From positions 1 through 64,000 of the forward strand of contig NZ_FQZO01000010.1 in NCBI RefSeq assembly GCF_900142075.1: a stretch of 64,000 nt of DNA, written 5' to 3'. Made by a program: the position numbers and the translations under genes. The DNA is from Clostridium amylolyticum. Lineage in GTDB: Bacteria; Bacillota; Clostridia; Clostridiales; Clostridiaceae. The notes below the pieces were generated by a model. That model saw only the letters and a program-made list of their open reading frames with translations, searched no databases and was not told where the DNA came from. Positions 16,301 through 25,477 of this stretch are shown piece after piece. How positions within the stretch are numbered: the stretch's first letter is position 1; the number at the start of each line of letters is the position of its first letter.

Positions 16301-18475
16301 ATGGAACAAGATAGATTTATATATGCAGCTGGATACTATCCGCTAATGCATGAAAAGCAAGATTGGGAAAAAGACTTAAAGCTAATGAAACAGTCAGGAA
16401 TACAGTTAATAAGGACTGCAGAGCTGTTTAATACTTGGGATCGTATTGAACCAGAAAAGGGTAAATTCAATTTTCAGTTTTTAGATGATTTTTTTGATTT
16501 ATGCGTAAAATATGAACTGAAAATATTATTAGGTACAGGTACAGCTTCGCCACCGTACTGGATTCACAAAGAGTACCCAGATGCTAATATTGTTAATAAT
16601 CATGGAGAACAATATCCTAACAATGTGTCCTATACCTGGGCTTGTATAGATCATAAAGGGTATTTAGAAGAAAGTGAAAGATATATAAATGCATTGATAG
16701 GTCGTTATAAAGATCATCCAGCGCTTTATGCATATCAAATTCATAATGAAATTGGATTCCCATTTATGCCTTTAAAGAATGGAGATATAGATATTTATTG
16801 TTATTGCCAAAATACACAGAATAAGTTTAGAAGCTGGTTGAAAGATAAATATAAATCACTTGACCAGTTAAACTATGCATATAGATGGGGAGCTACAAAT
16901 ACATGCCATACAACCTGGGAGGAAATTGAACCTCCAAAAACCAAACCTACAAGCTGGTCAAGCGTAACTAGATGGCTTGATTGGAGACTTTTTTCAATGC
17001 AAAACTATGTTGATTTTGTAAGTTGGCAGGACAAGCTTATAAAGAAAATGGATTCCAAGCACCCGACAACCACAAATATTTTCTTCTTAAAATCTCAAGA
17101 TCCATTGGGAGTTTTAACAGCACTAGATCAATTTGAAATGGCAAAGGTTGTTGATTATATAGGTTATGATTTATACCCTGGAAGTGGAAATAAATTAGAA
17201 TCTACACCAGAATTTTCATCAATGTTTTTGGATATGGCAAGGAGCACATCAAAGCCCCTTGGAAAGGACTACTGGCTTTTGGAGACTGAAAGCGGTCCAA
17301 TTAATGGTTGGGTAATGGGGCCAAGTAGAAATGTTAAGGGCTTTGATTTAATAAGAAATGTATTTGAAGCTGTTGGGCATGATGCTAAGTTAACATTATA
17401 TCAGGGATGGAGGGAATGGGATTTTCAACCGCTTCATTGGGGAGCTATTGTAGACTTAGATGGTAATCCTACTGAGAGAACAAAGGCAGCAGAAAAGATC
17501 GGTTCCATATTAAAGGAGAATGGAAAAGAAATTTTTCAAGCTAAGAATTGTGTAGGCGAAATTGGAATACTTATTTCAAAGGAGAATTCTATAGTTCTTA
17601 ATGGTATGGGTCAGGAAAAATATCTTATGGATGCTATGAGAGGAGCATATAGAGTATTTTGGGAAAAGGGCTATACAGTTGATTTTGTAACTCCTGAGCA
17701 TCTGCAAAATGGTTATGCAAATAAGTATAAGGTTATTTATATGCCCCTAATGGCTGTTATAGATGAAGAATTAAGTAAGAATTTAGATAGCTATGTAAAG
17801 CAAGGTGGTATGCTAATTGGAACTCCAAGATGCGGTATGTTAGGTAAATATGGTTGGTACAATCATCAAATTCCATGCTTTAACCTATCAAAGGTGTTTG
17901 GAGTAAAAGTTGAAGATACCTATGCAGCTACCAATCCTAATGTGACATTCAATCATAAAAATTATTGCGGCTGCTGGCATAAAGAAGTAATATCCATAGA
18001 ACCACACAATACAGAGGTAATAGCTAGATTTGATGATGATACCCCAGCAGTTACACTTAATTCCTATGGCAAGGGCTATGGTTTATTTTTTGCAACACAC
18101 CCAGATGGTGCTTATTTGGAAAAGCAGTCTTATTTATTGTGGGATGTAGTTGACAGTGTATTGTTAAAACAGGGAATTGAACCAAAGTTATCTTTAGACT
18201 ATGCAAATAGAAGCTGTAAGGAAATAGATGGACATTATCTTGAGGGTGAAAAATGTGGATATGTAATTATAACAAATTATGTTTCAGAGAAGCATCCTAA
18301 TTTCTTTATTAATGGTAAGAAGAATGTGAGGGTAGCTTTAAAAATGAACAAGGATTACAGTAAAGCAGTAAATATAGTAAACGGTGATGTTTATCAATTA
18401 ATACGTGAGAATGAAACATTAAAATGGAATATTACTATAGATAAAAATGAAGTTTTATTATTGAAAATAATATAG
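16301..18475 (+). CDS. GH42 family beta-galactosidase
   Basis: 724 residues, the usual GH42 size. N-terminal TIM barrel, acid/base Glu at about E150 in IHNEIG, nucleophile Glu at about E328 in WLLETESGPINGW, then a trimerisation flavodoxin-like domain (about 400-610) and a small beta-domain. No signal peptide, so it acts in the cytosol on an imported galactoside. The ATG at 16301 has AGGAGG seven bases upstream; an earlier in-frame TTG overlaps the previous gene. In this operon it may release galactose or arabinose-like units from the substrate. The substrate must enter unphosphorylated or by another route, which is odd for a PTS operon. Confidence 0.88.
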   Translation: MEQDRFIYAAGYYPLMHEKQDWEKDLKLMKQSGIQLIRTAELFNTWDRIEPEKGKFNFQFLDDFFDLCVKYELKILLGTGTASPPYWIHKEYPDANIVNNHGEQYPNNVSYTWACIDHKGYLEESERYINALIGRYKDHPALYAYQIHNEIGFPFMPLKNGDIDIYCYCQNTQNKFRSWLKDKYKSLDQLNYAYRWGATNTCHTTWEEIEPPKTKPTSWSSVTRWLDWRLFSMQNYVDFVSWQDKLIKKMDSKHPTTTNIFFLKSQDPLGVLTALDQFEMAKVVDYIGYDLYPGSGNKLESTPEFSSMFLDMARSTSKPLGKDYWLLETESGPINGWVMGPSRNVKGFDLIRNVFEAVGHDAKLTLYQGWREWDFQPLHWGAIVDLDGNPTERTKAAEKIGSILKENGKEIFQAKNCVGEIGILISKENSIVLNGMGQEKYLMDAMRGAYRVFWEKGYTVDFVTPEHLQNGYANKYKVIYMPLMAVIDEELSKNLDSYVKQGGMLIGTPRCGMLGKYGWYNHQIPCFNLSKVFGVKVEDTYAATNPNVTFNHKNYCGCWHKEVISIEPHNTEVIARFDDDTPAVTLNSYGKGYGLFFATHPDGAYLEKQSYLLWDVVDSVLLKQGIEPKLSLDYANRSCKEIDGHYLEGEKCGYVIITNYVSEKHPNFFINGKKNVRVALKMNKDYSKAVNIVNGDVYQLIRENETLKWNITIDKNEVLLLKII

Positions 18476-18494
18476 TGGACAGGAAGGTGATTTA

Positions 18495-19292
18495 ATGAAG
18501 GATATTACAGAGATTAAGTGCTTTGTATTGGATATGGACGGTACTTTTTACTTAGGCAACAGGTTAATAGATGGAGCACTTGACTTCCTTAAAACATTGA
18601 AAGCACAAAATAAAGAATTTCTGTTTTTAACAAATAATTCATCAAAAAATAAGTATGCATATGTTACAAAGCTTAATAATCTAGGATTAGACATTGAACC
18701 CAATCGCATATTTACCTCTGGTGAAGCAACAACTATATATTTAAACAGTAAAAAAGCTGGTGCAAAGGTGTTTTTATTGGGAACAAAAATGCTAGAAGAG
18801 GAATTTATTAATGCAGGTTTTAAACTAGTAAAAGATAGAAGTCAGCGTCCGGATTTTATTGTTCTTGGATTTGACACTACGTTAACTTATGAAAAGCTAT
18901 GGATTGCCTGTGATTTTATAAGAGATGGTGTTGAATACGTTGCTACACATCCTGACTTTAACTGCCCCCTTGAGGACTCTAAATTTATGCCAGATGCAGG
19001 GGCTATGATTGATTTTATAAGTACCTCTACAGGAAAAAAACCTTATGTTGTAGGAAAGCCTAATAAAGCAATAATAGAAGCTTTATGTGAAAAATATGCT
19101 TATGATAAGGAGGATATAGCCATTGTAGGAGACAGGCTATATACAGATATAAAAACAGGAGAGAATGCAGGTATTACTTCCATTTTAGTATTATCTGGTG
19201 AAACAAGCATTGAAAGCTATAATAATTCAGAAACAAATGCTGATTTTGTATACCCTTCACTAAAAGAGATAAACGAAGAATTAATAAAATAG
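18495..19292 (+). CDS. NagD/AraL-type HAD sugar phosphatase
   Basis: 265 residues. HAD motif I is LDMDGTFYLG (nucleophile Asp and acid/base Asp), motif II TNNSSKN, motif III Lys in VGKPNK, and motif IV VGDRLYTDI. The large C2 cap and length match the NagD/AraL group, which remove phosphate from small sugar phosphates and relieve toxic accumulation. Position next to an aldolase and kinase suggests dephosphorylation of a pathway intermediate. ATG behind GGAAGGTG. All catalytic residues appear intact. Confidence 0.88.
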   Translation: MKDITEIKCFVLDMDGTFYLGNRLIDGALDFLKTLKAQNKEFLFLTNNSSKNKYAYVTKLNNLGLDIEPNRIFTSGEATTIYLNSKKAGAKVFLLGTKMLEEEFINAGFKLVKDRSQRPDFIVLGFDTTLTYEKLWIACDFIRDGVEYVATHPDFNCPLEDSKFMPDAGAMIDFISTSTGKKPYVVGKPNKAIIEALCEKYAYDKEDIAIVGDRLYTDIKTGENAGITSILVLSGETSIESYNNSETNADFVYPSLKEINEELIK

Positions 19293-19311
19293 CATATTGA
19301 GGAGGTAAGCC

Positions 19312-20475
19312 ATGAAGGAATTTCAATTTTATCTTAGTACAGCCGTTGATTTTGGCTGTGGAAAGATTAAAAACTTAAGAAATTATATAAAACAATATAA
19401 TGCTAAGAATGTAATTGTTGTAACAGATAAAAATTTACAGGAAATAGGTCTTCTTGAACCAATTATAGAAGAATTACAAAAGTGTGATGTTTTATATAAA
19501 ATTTTTAATAAGGTTGAGCCTAATCCCGAGATTCATATAATTGATGAGGGTGCAGCTTTTGCAAAAAAGGAATCTTCCAATATGATAATTGCGGTTGGTG
19601 GAGGAAGTAGTATAGATACAGGTAAGGGGATATCCATAATGGCTGTAAATGAAGGAAGTGTATATGACTATTTAGATGGTAGAGGAGAAAATAAAAAGGA
19701 AATAAAAAACCAACCTATACCTTTAATAGCTATACCTACTACTTCTGGAACAGGTTCAGAGGTTTCAATGTATTCAGTTATAACAGATGAAAACACAAGA
19801 ATTAAGGATTCATTAACCAGTGTTTTAATATATCCAAAAGTGGCAATTGTAGATCCAGAAATGACTATTAAGTTACCGCCAAGGGTTACAGCACATACTG
19901 GGTTAGATGTATTAGGTCATGCCTTAGAAGCATACACTTCATCAATTCAAAACCCTTTAACAAATGTATGGGCCTTAGAAGCCATTAAGCTTGTGTTTGA
20001 AAATTTACCTGAGGCAGTAAGTAAAAACACTATACAATCAAGGGAGAATATGGCTTTTGCGTCTGTTATGGCAGGAAGTGCTATGAGCCATTGCGGAGCA
20101 ACAATACCCCATGGATTAGGATGTCCATTATCTGGACACTGTAACCTGCCACATGGATTAACTGTAGGAATATTGCAGATTCCAATGATTGAATATAATA
20201 AAGAGGTATTGAAGGATAAATTCTTAGATGTAGTAAAATATGTAAATCCTACAATAGAAATCTCAGAAAATATGGCAGCAGATAAACTTATAGAAATGAT
20301 AAAAGATTTATTTGTAAAAATAAGTGTAGAGGAAACCTTGGATAAGAAATTAATAGATGAGGAGACCATAAAAGCAATGGTAAAAGATGCAGCAATACAT
20401 GGTTGTACAGGTTTAAATATAGTGCCATTAAATAATGAAAATATCCAAGGAATTTATAACAAAGTTATACAATAA
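19312..20475 (+). CDS. Iron-containing alcohol dehydrogenase (type III)
   Basis: 387 residues. NAD-binding GGGSSIDTGKG near residue 98, then the metal site: Asp in GLDVLGHALEAYTS with its His, and two further His in MSHCGATIPHGLGCPLSGHCNLPHG. This is the lactaldehyde reductase/1,3-propanediol dehydrogenase/butanol dehydrogenase group. It likely reduces the aldehyde from the aldolase step and regenerates NAD+. It is the last gene before a terminator, closing the sugar operon. ATG behind GAGGAGG. Confidence 0.92.
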   Translation: MKEFQFYLSTAVDFGCGKIKNLRNYIKQYNAKNVIVVTDKNLQEIGLLEPIIEELQKCDVLYKIFNKVEPNPEIHIIDEGAAFAKKESSNMIIAVGGGSSIDTGKGISIMAVNEGSVYDYLDGRGENKKEIKNQPIPLIAIPTTSGTGSEVSMYSVITDENTRIKDSLTSVLIYPKVAIVDPEMTIKLPPRVTAHTGLDVLGHALEAYTSSIQNPLTNVWALEAIKLVFENLPEAVSKNTIQSRENMAFASVMAGSAMSHCGATIPHGLGCPLSGHCNLPHGLTVGILQIPMIEYNKEVLKDKFLDVVKYVNPTIEISENMAADKLIEMIKDLFVKISVEETLDKKLIDEETIKAMVKDAAIHGCTGLNIVPLNNENIQGIYNKVIQ

Positions 20476-20537
20476 TAACTCTGGCTTATAAATACAATTA
20501 TATTAAAAGTTATATAATATTAGGCTAAGTATAGGAG

Positions 20538-20581
20538 AGCCGTAACCACAAGGTAATTTACCTATTGTTATGGCTTTTTTT
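20538..20581 (+). terminator. Rho-independent terminator after the alcohol dehydrogenase
   Basis: AGCCGTAAC pairs with GTTATGGCT around an inner AGGTAA/TTACCT hairpin, followed by a run of seven T. It separates the sugar operon from the redox trio, although the ribosome binding site of the next gene begins within 15 bases, so readthrough may still occur. Confidence 0.75.
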
Positions 20582-20605
20582 ATTTAAATTTAGGAGGGAA
20601 AATCT

Positions 20606-22042
20606 ATGTTTGATGTAGCAATTATAGGTGCGGGTGTTATAGGATGCAGCATAGCTAGAGAACTTACAAGATATAAGCTTGAGGTATGTATTATTGAGAA
20701 GAAGAGTGATGTTGCGGAGGGAACAACAAAGGCTAATAGTGCAATAGTTCATGCAGGATATGATGCAGAGCCTGAATCTTTAATGGGAAAATTAAATGCA
20801 AAGGGAAATTCAATGTTTGATAAACTATCTGAGGAATTGGATTTTCCTTTTAAAAGAAATGGTTCTTTAGTTTTATGTTTTGATAAAGAAGATATAGACA
20901 AGCTATATAACATTAAAGCAAGAGGGGAAAAGAACAAGGTTCCAGGACTAAGGATATTAAGTAGAGAAGAATTAATTAAGATGGAACCCAATTTGTCAGA
21001 TGGCATTGTAGCAGCACTTTATGCATCTACAGGAGGAATAGTATGTCCATATGAAATGACAATTGCCTTGGCAGAAAATGCCTATGATAATGGAGCAAAA
21101 TTCTATTTTGACAATGGTGTTACTGAAATAGAAAAGAATAATGGATATTTTAAGGTAAAAACAGATAAAGGTGACTATAAGGCAAAAATAGTTATAAATG
21201 CAGCAGGAGTATATGCTGATGATATAAACAACATGGTTAGCCAAAACAAAATCCACATTATACCAAGAAAAGGCGAGTATTGTTTATTTGATAAGGCAGC
21301 AGGAAAAATGGTTAAGAGTACAGTGTTTCAGCTTCCAACTAAATTAGGTAAGGGAGTACTAATAACTCCAACTGTTGATGGAAATCTTTTAATTGGACCA
21401 AATGCAACTGATATTGAAGAAAAAGAAAGTCTTATAACAACTGAGGAGGGTTTAAATGATATTCTAAATAAAGCAAAAATGTCAATTAAACAAATACCAA
21501 TGAGACAGGTTATTACTTCATTTGCAGGGTTAAGGGCTCACAGGCCTGAACATGATTTTTTAGTTAGTGAGGCTTGCGATGTTTCTAATTTTATTAATGT
21601 GGCTGGAATAGAATCACCTGGATTATCAAGTGCACCTGCAATAGCAGAGCTGACAGTTGGTATTGTAAAGGAAAAGTTAAATCCAGAAGTAAACAAAGAC
21701 TTTAATCCAATAAGAAAAGGAATTCCTAAATTCAGAGAAATGAGCAATGAAGAAAGAAAAGGACTTATTGCTAAGAATTCTTCTTATGGAAAAATTATAT
21801 GTAGGTGCGAAACAGTTACTGAGGGTGAAATTATTAATGCTATAAGAAGATCATTAGGAGCAAGAACATTAGATGGTGTTAAGAGAAGAACTAGAGCTGG
21901 AATGGGAAGGTGCCAGTCAGGGTTCTGTTCAACTAAAATAGTAGAAATTCTTTCAAGAGAACTTAATATTTCTCCAATGGAAATTACTAAATACGGTGGA
22001 GATTCAAAACTACTTATAGGTAGAAATAAAAAAATAAAGTAA
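20606..22042 (+). CDS. GlpA-like NAD(P)/FAD-dependent oxidoreductase with BFD-type [2Fe-2S] domain
   Basis: 478 residues. The FAD motif GAGVIGCSIARELTRY is at the N-terminus, followed by EGTTKANSAIVHAGYDA. The C-terminal domain from about residue 390 has four Cys (ICRCET, then CQSGFC) of the BFD-like 2Fe-2S family found in anaerobic glycerol-3-phosphate dehydrogenase GlpA. It would oxidise glycerol-3-phosphate (or a similar 2-hydroxyacid) to dihydroxyacetone phosphate. Together with the next two genes it forms the Firmicute trio GlpA-like/FAD oxidoreductase/DUF1667. ATG behind TAGGAGGG. Confidence 0.88.
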   Translation: MFDVAIIGAGVIGCSIARELTRYKLEVCIIEKKSDVAEGTTKANSAIVHAGYDAEPESLMGKLNAKGNSMFDKLSEELDFPFKRNGSLVLCFDKEDIDKLYNIKARGEKNKVPGLRILSREELIKMEPNLSDGIVAALYASTGGIVCPYEMTIALAENAYDNGAKFYFDNGVTEIEKNNGYFKVKTDKGDYKAKIVINAAGVYADDINNMVSQNKIHIIPRKGEYCLFDKAAGKMVKSTVFQLPTKLGKGVLITPTVDGNLLIGPNATDIEEKESLITTEEGLNDILNKAKMSIKQIPMRQVITSFAGLRAHRPEHDFLVSEACDVSNFINVAGIESPGLSSAPAIAELTVGIVKEKLNPEVNKDFNPIRKGIPKFREMSNEERKGLIAKNSSYGKIICRCETVTEGEIINAIRRSLGARTLDGVKRRTRAGMGRCQSGFCSTKIVEILSRELNISPMEITKYGGDSKLLIGRNKKIK

Positions 22043-22061
22043 AGGAATTGGAGGATATGAT

Positions 22062-23324
22062 ATGCTAAATTACGATATAGTTATAATTGGCGGAGGGCCA
22101 GCAGGTTTAGCTGCAGCTATAAAAGCTAGAGAAGAAGGAATAGAAAATTTAATAATTTTAGAAAGAGATAATGTTCTTGGAGGTATTTTAAATCAGTGCA
22201 TTCATAATGGATTTGGTCTTCATACCTTTAAAGAGGAATTAACAGGACCAGAATATGCTAGAAGATTTATAGATAAGGTTGCTGAAATGAAAATTCCATA
22301 TAAGCTTAATACTATGGTGCTTGATGTGAATAAGGACAAGATTGTAACAGCTGTTAATTCTGAGGATGGGATTATAGAAATTAAGGCAAAAGCTATTGTA
22401 CTTGCTATGGGATGTAGAGAAAGACCAAGAGGTGCAATAAATATTCCTGGAACCAGAGCTTCTGGAATATATACTGCTGGAGCTGCTCAGAAGTTTGTAA
22501 ATATAGATGGGCTTATGCCAGGAAAAGAAGTCGTAATTTTAGGATCAGGTGACATAGGACTTATTATGGCTAGAAGAATGACATTAGAAGGTGCAAAGGT
22601 AAATGCAGTTATTGAATTAATGCCTTATTCTGGTGGATTAAAGAGAAATATCGTTCAATGTCTAGATGATTATAATATACCACTTAAGCTTTCGCATACA
22701 GTTACCAATATAATAGGAAAGGATAGAGTTGAAGGAGTTACCGTTGCTAAGGTTGATGAGAGTAGGAGACCTATAAAAGGTACCGAGGAATTTATAAAAT
22801 GTGACACCCTCCTTCTTTCAGTAGGATTAGTACCAGAAAATGAACTTTCAAGAAATGCAGATATTGAATTGTCCGATATAACAGGCGGTCCAATAGTAAA
22901 TGAAAGCTTACAAACCAATACTGATGGTGTGTTTGCATGTGGAAATGTTCTCCATGTACATGATCTTGTTGATTATGTTACATCTGAAAGCTATAATGCA
23001 GGGAAAAACGCTGCTAGGTACATAAAAGGAGAAACCTTTGAAAATAAGAACAGTATTGAAATAGAAGCAACCCAAGGTGTACGATATACTGTTCCAAAAT
23101 ATATCGCCCCTAATAGCATTGAAAAAAGTATTGAACTACGATTTAGAGTTGGACAGGTGTATAAGGATAGCTATATTTCTGTATATTTTGATGATGTACG
23201 AGAAGTGCATAAAAACAAAAAAATACTTACTCCTGGTGAGATGGAGACTGTAATACTTACTAAGCAAATGTTTGAAAAGTACACTAATTGTTCAAAAATT
23301 ATAGTAAAGATTGAAGAAGAATAA
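22062..23324 (+). CDS. NAD(P)/FAD-dependent oxidoreductase, partner of the GlpA-like protein
   Basis: 420 residues. N-terminal FAD site GGGPAGLAAAIKAREEG, a second dinucleotide site ILGSGDIGLIMARRM near residue 165, and an FAD-closing motif TNTDGVFACGNVLHVHDLVD near residue 295. It lacks a thioredoxin-reductase CxxC; LNQCIHNGFG near residue 47 is instead typical of this opine-oxidase/HcnB-like group. It probably passes electrons between the GlpA-like subunit and NAD(P) or another carrier. ATG 20 bases after the upstream gene, behind GGAGG. Confidence 0.85.
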   Translation: MLNYDIVIIGGGPAGLAAAIKAREEGIENLIILERDNVLGGILNQCIHNGFGLHTFKEELTGPEYARRFIDKVAEMKIPYKLNTMVLDVNKDKIVTAVNSEDGIIEIKAKAIVLAMGCRERPRGAINIPGTRASGIYTAGAAQKFVNIDGLMPGKEVVILGSGDIGLIMARRMTLEGAKVNAVIELMPYSGGLKRNIVQCLDDYNIPLKLSHTVTNIIGKDRVEGVTVAKVDESRRPIKGTEEFIKCDTLLLSVGLVPENELSRNADIELSDITGGPIVNESLQTNTDGVFACGNVLHVHDLVDYVTSESYNAGKNAARYIKGETFENKNSIEIEATQGVRYTVPKYIAPNSIEKSIELRFRVGQVYKDSYISVYFDDVREVHKNKKILTPGEMETVILTKQMFEKYTNCSKIIVKIEEE

Positions 23325-23343
23325 TTTAAAGGACGTGTAGATA

Positions 23344-23712
23344 ATGAGTAAAACAAGAGAATTAACATGCATAGGCTGTCCAATGGGATGCTCTTTAGCT
23401 GTTGAACTTGAAGATAAAAATGTAATAAAAGTCACAGGGAATCTTTGTAAAAGAGGAGAAATATATGGTGAAAAGGAATGTACAAATCCAACTCGTATTG
23501 TAACCTCAACTGTATATGTTCAGGATGGAGAGATAGATGCAGTATCAGTTAAAACCCAAAATGATATTCCCAAGGATAAAATTTTTGAAGTAGTGGCTGC
23601 TTTAAATGAGGTTAAGGTTAAGGCTCCTGTTAAGGAAGGAGATACTATTGTAGAAAATATTGCAAACACAGGAGTTAATATTATTGCTACAAAAAATGTT
23701 CAAGCAAAGTAA
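23344..23712 (+). CDS. DUF1667 family protein
   Basis: 122 residues with four Cys in the N-terminal part: ELTCIGCPMGC and GNLCKRG, a pattern like the iron-sulfur segment of molybdopterin oxidoreductases and typical of DUF1667. It consistently follows a GlpA-like gene and an FAD oxidoreductase in Firmicutes and is probably the small Fe-S electron-transfer subunit. The exact role is not established. It is the last gene of the trio and is followed by a terminator hairpin. Confidence 0.9.
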   Translation: MSKTRELTCIGCPMGCSLAVELEDKNVIKVTGNLCKRGEIYGEKECTNPTRIVTSTVYVQDGEIDAVSVKTQNDIPKDKIFEVVAALNEVKVKAPVKEGDTIVENIANTGVNIIATKNVQAK

Positions 23713-23726
23713 ATAAGGAAAAGTAT

Positions 23727-23760
23727 AAAGGGCTGTACTAAATTTAGTATGGCCCTTTAT
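23727..23760 (+). terminator. Terminator hairpin of the GGCTGTACTAA family
   Basis: AAAGGGCTGTACTAAA pairs with TTTAGTATGGCCCTTT, with only two G-T wobbles. It ends the redox trio and lies four bases before the group II intron fragment. Confidence 0.8.
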
Positions 23761-23763
23761 TTA

Positions 23764-23960
23764 GTGTGACCAGATGGGTGCAATCTAACGGGTGAAAGTC
23801 CCGAGTGGGGGTTGATAGTACCAAGCACATGGCCAAGAGCAAGGGTGTCCACCGTGAGGGGAATCTGAAGGAATCTGGAGGCAAACTTCTGGTATGAGAA
23901 ACAGAAACTAAATGTGTGGACTGTACTTCAACTGAAAGAGTATGCAATAGTATTTCTATC
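23764..23960 (+). ncRNA. 5' fragment of a group II intron (domain I), truncated
   Basis: It begins GTGTGACCAGATGGGTGCAA, matching the GTGYGMC 5' splice-site consensus of bacterial group II introns. It continues with the highly conserved GTGAAAGTCCCGAGTGGGG stretch and CACCGTGAGGGGAATCTG, characteristic of domain I. No reverse transcriptase/maturase ORF and no domain V/VI follow; about 200 bases in, the sequence changes to a scrambled copy of the 4-kb region. The right boundary is approximate. It cannot self-splice and marks an old insertion point. Confidence 0.7.
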
Positions 23961-24025
23961 ATTGAGAGACAATCTGTAAAAGGTAGAATTAAGGTGTTTA
24001 TTGTTAATGAAGATTTAGGATTTCC

Positions 24026-24220
24026 ACCTTTAAAACATAGCAGTTTAATTGTAAGGCTTTCTATGAGGATAAGCTAGTTGGAATTGCTAGAGCTATGGGA
24101 GCGAATTTTATATTCCTTTATATTGTTCAGAATTGCGAAGAAAATTTTTATAAATCTTTAGGATTTAAAGATAATAAAGGACACTTATGCTACTGTATAG
24201 ATGAAAGGCCTTATGTTTAG
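24026..24220 (+). pseudogene. Shortened, frameshifted copy of the GNAT-like gene at 3999
   Basis: From CCTTTAAAACATAGCAG onward it follows 4118-4469 almost base for base but lacks the 5' half. GTAGGTGC has become GTAAGGC, which breaks the frame. An internal block corresponding to about 4190-4345 is missing. In the intact gene that block is flanked by direct repeats AGAGCTATG (near 4182 and 4337), of which only one copy remains here, indicating deletion between direct repeats. Clearly non-functional. Confidence 0.8.
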
Positions 24221-25012
24221 AAGTTATCAAATTTCTTAGAGAATTTAGGGGTTCTTTCTAAAGGAACAGCGCAATCTCAATACTCAAAAATTAAGAGCTT
24301 GGAAAGAGATGCTGAAGAGGCCTTAATTAATAAATACGTTTCTAATAAAGCCTCTTATTATGGAGCAGCTACTATAACAGACTTCGTGTCCATGGGGATT
24401 GGTATGTCAAAAGCAGCATTAGGACTTAAACAAATATTTGCTGGTATGAATGGAGTTGGCACGGGTATTGTAGGAGCCCCTCTTACAGGAGGAAGTTCCT
24501 TCGTAATTTCTGTAGCAGGTGCAACTGCTGTGGCGGTAGGATTAGTAGAAACAGGATATGGAACATCGGTGTTCTTTAGCAGTAGGAACAATTTTAAGAG
24601 TAATTATAAGAAGTTTAAAGAGACAATTTCTGAGGGGAAAGATAATGCTGGAAGGATGAATATGGCAGGAAAAACTCACCCAGTTTCAGGTGTTAAATTT
24701 GATAACAATGGATTTCCTATTTTTGAATCAAAGCATGATATGTATTTAGATCCAAGTGATTATACTAAATCAAGGCGTACGCATTTCAATAGGGCAAGTA
24801 AAGATTTATATAATTCAATACAAAAGGATTCAAAACTGGCTAGTCAATTTACAACTGAAGAAATTAATTTATTTAAGGCAGGGAAAGTGCCAGAAAATTA
24901 TACATGGCATCATCATCAAGATACAGGAAGAATGCAATTGGTAGATAGTAATTTGCATAGTAAAACAGGTCATGATGGAGGATTTAGTATTTGGGGACCA
25001 GGTAACAAATAA
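24221..25012 (+). pseudogene. Truncated polymorphic toxin with WHH-type HNH nuclease tip
   Basis: The open frame begins right after the TAG of the GNAT remnant, with no start codon or ribosome binding site at the proper place; a TTG at 24299 is the only candidate. It lacks the WXG/LXG-like export domain. Residues corresponding to trunk 178-311 of the toxin at 4781 are nearly identical; after ISEG a different tip follows (KTHPVSGVKFDNNGFPIFES...). That tip contains WHHHQDTGRMQLVDSNLHS, the HNH/Endo VII WHH nuclease core. It may be a silent tip cassette that can recombine into the full gene. The following SUKH gene is the probable cognate immunity. Confidence 0.75.
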
Positions 25013-25030
25013 AGAAAGGAAAGATAAAAG

Positions 25031-25477
25031 ATGAATAATGAAATAGAATGGATTAATAAAAATGAAGAATTAGATGAGAATGAAATAAAGTATGTTGAGG
25101 ATATACTTTATATAAAATTTCCTGAAGATTATATTAGTTGTATTAGGAATAATGATGGAGCATATCCAGTACCAGATACATTTAATATTCAAAATGACGA
25201 AGAAACTCTAAACAACTTGTTAAGTTTGCATAAAGATAAGGGGAATTTTCTGTTGCAAGTATACGAAAATGTGAAAGATAGAATGTTAGAGAAAATTATT
25301 CCTTTTGCTAGAGATCCATTTGGAAATCTGTTGTGCTTTGATTATAGAGATGATGTTCAACCTACAATTGTATTTTGGGAACATGAAAGGGCGTTTAATA
25401 ATAAAGAAAATGCTATTAGTTTTATATGTAATACATTTTCTGAGCTTTTGAATATGTTACATGAATCAGAAGAATAG
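25031..25477 (+). CDS. SMI1/KNR4 (SUKH) family immunity protein
   Basis: 148 residues, acidic. It has the SUKH pattern: Glu-rich N-terminus with IKFPEDYISCIRNNDGAYP, a central LLQVYENV region, and IIPFARDPFGNLLCFDYRD then PTIVFWEHE. SUKH proteins are widespread immunity proteins for nuclease toxins of contact and type VII systems. It starts 19 bases after the WHH-toxin stop behind AAAGGAAAG. Even if the toxin is now silent, retention of this gene would protect against relatives deploying the same tip. Confidence 0.85.
   Translation: MNNEIEWINKNEELDENEIKYVEDILYIKFPEDYISCIRNNDGAYPVPDTFNIQNDEETLNNLLSLHKDKGNFLLQVYENVKDRMLEKIIPFARDPFGNLLCFDYRDDVQPTIVFWEHERAFNNKENAISFICNTFSELLNMLHESEE

Noticed and set aside
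24299..25012. Intact toxin gene starting at TTG 24299
   Set aside because: The TTG has no proper ribosome binding site and corresponds to the middle of the trunk in the full-length homologue, so truncation is the better explanation.
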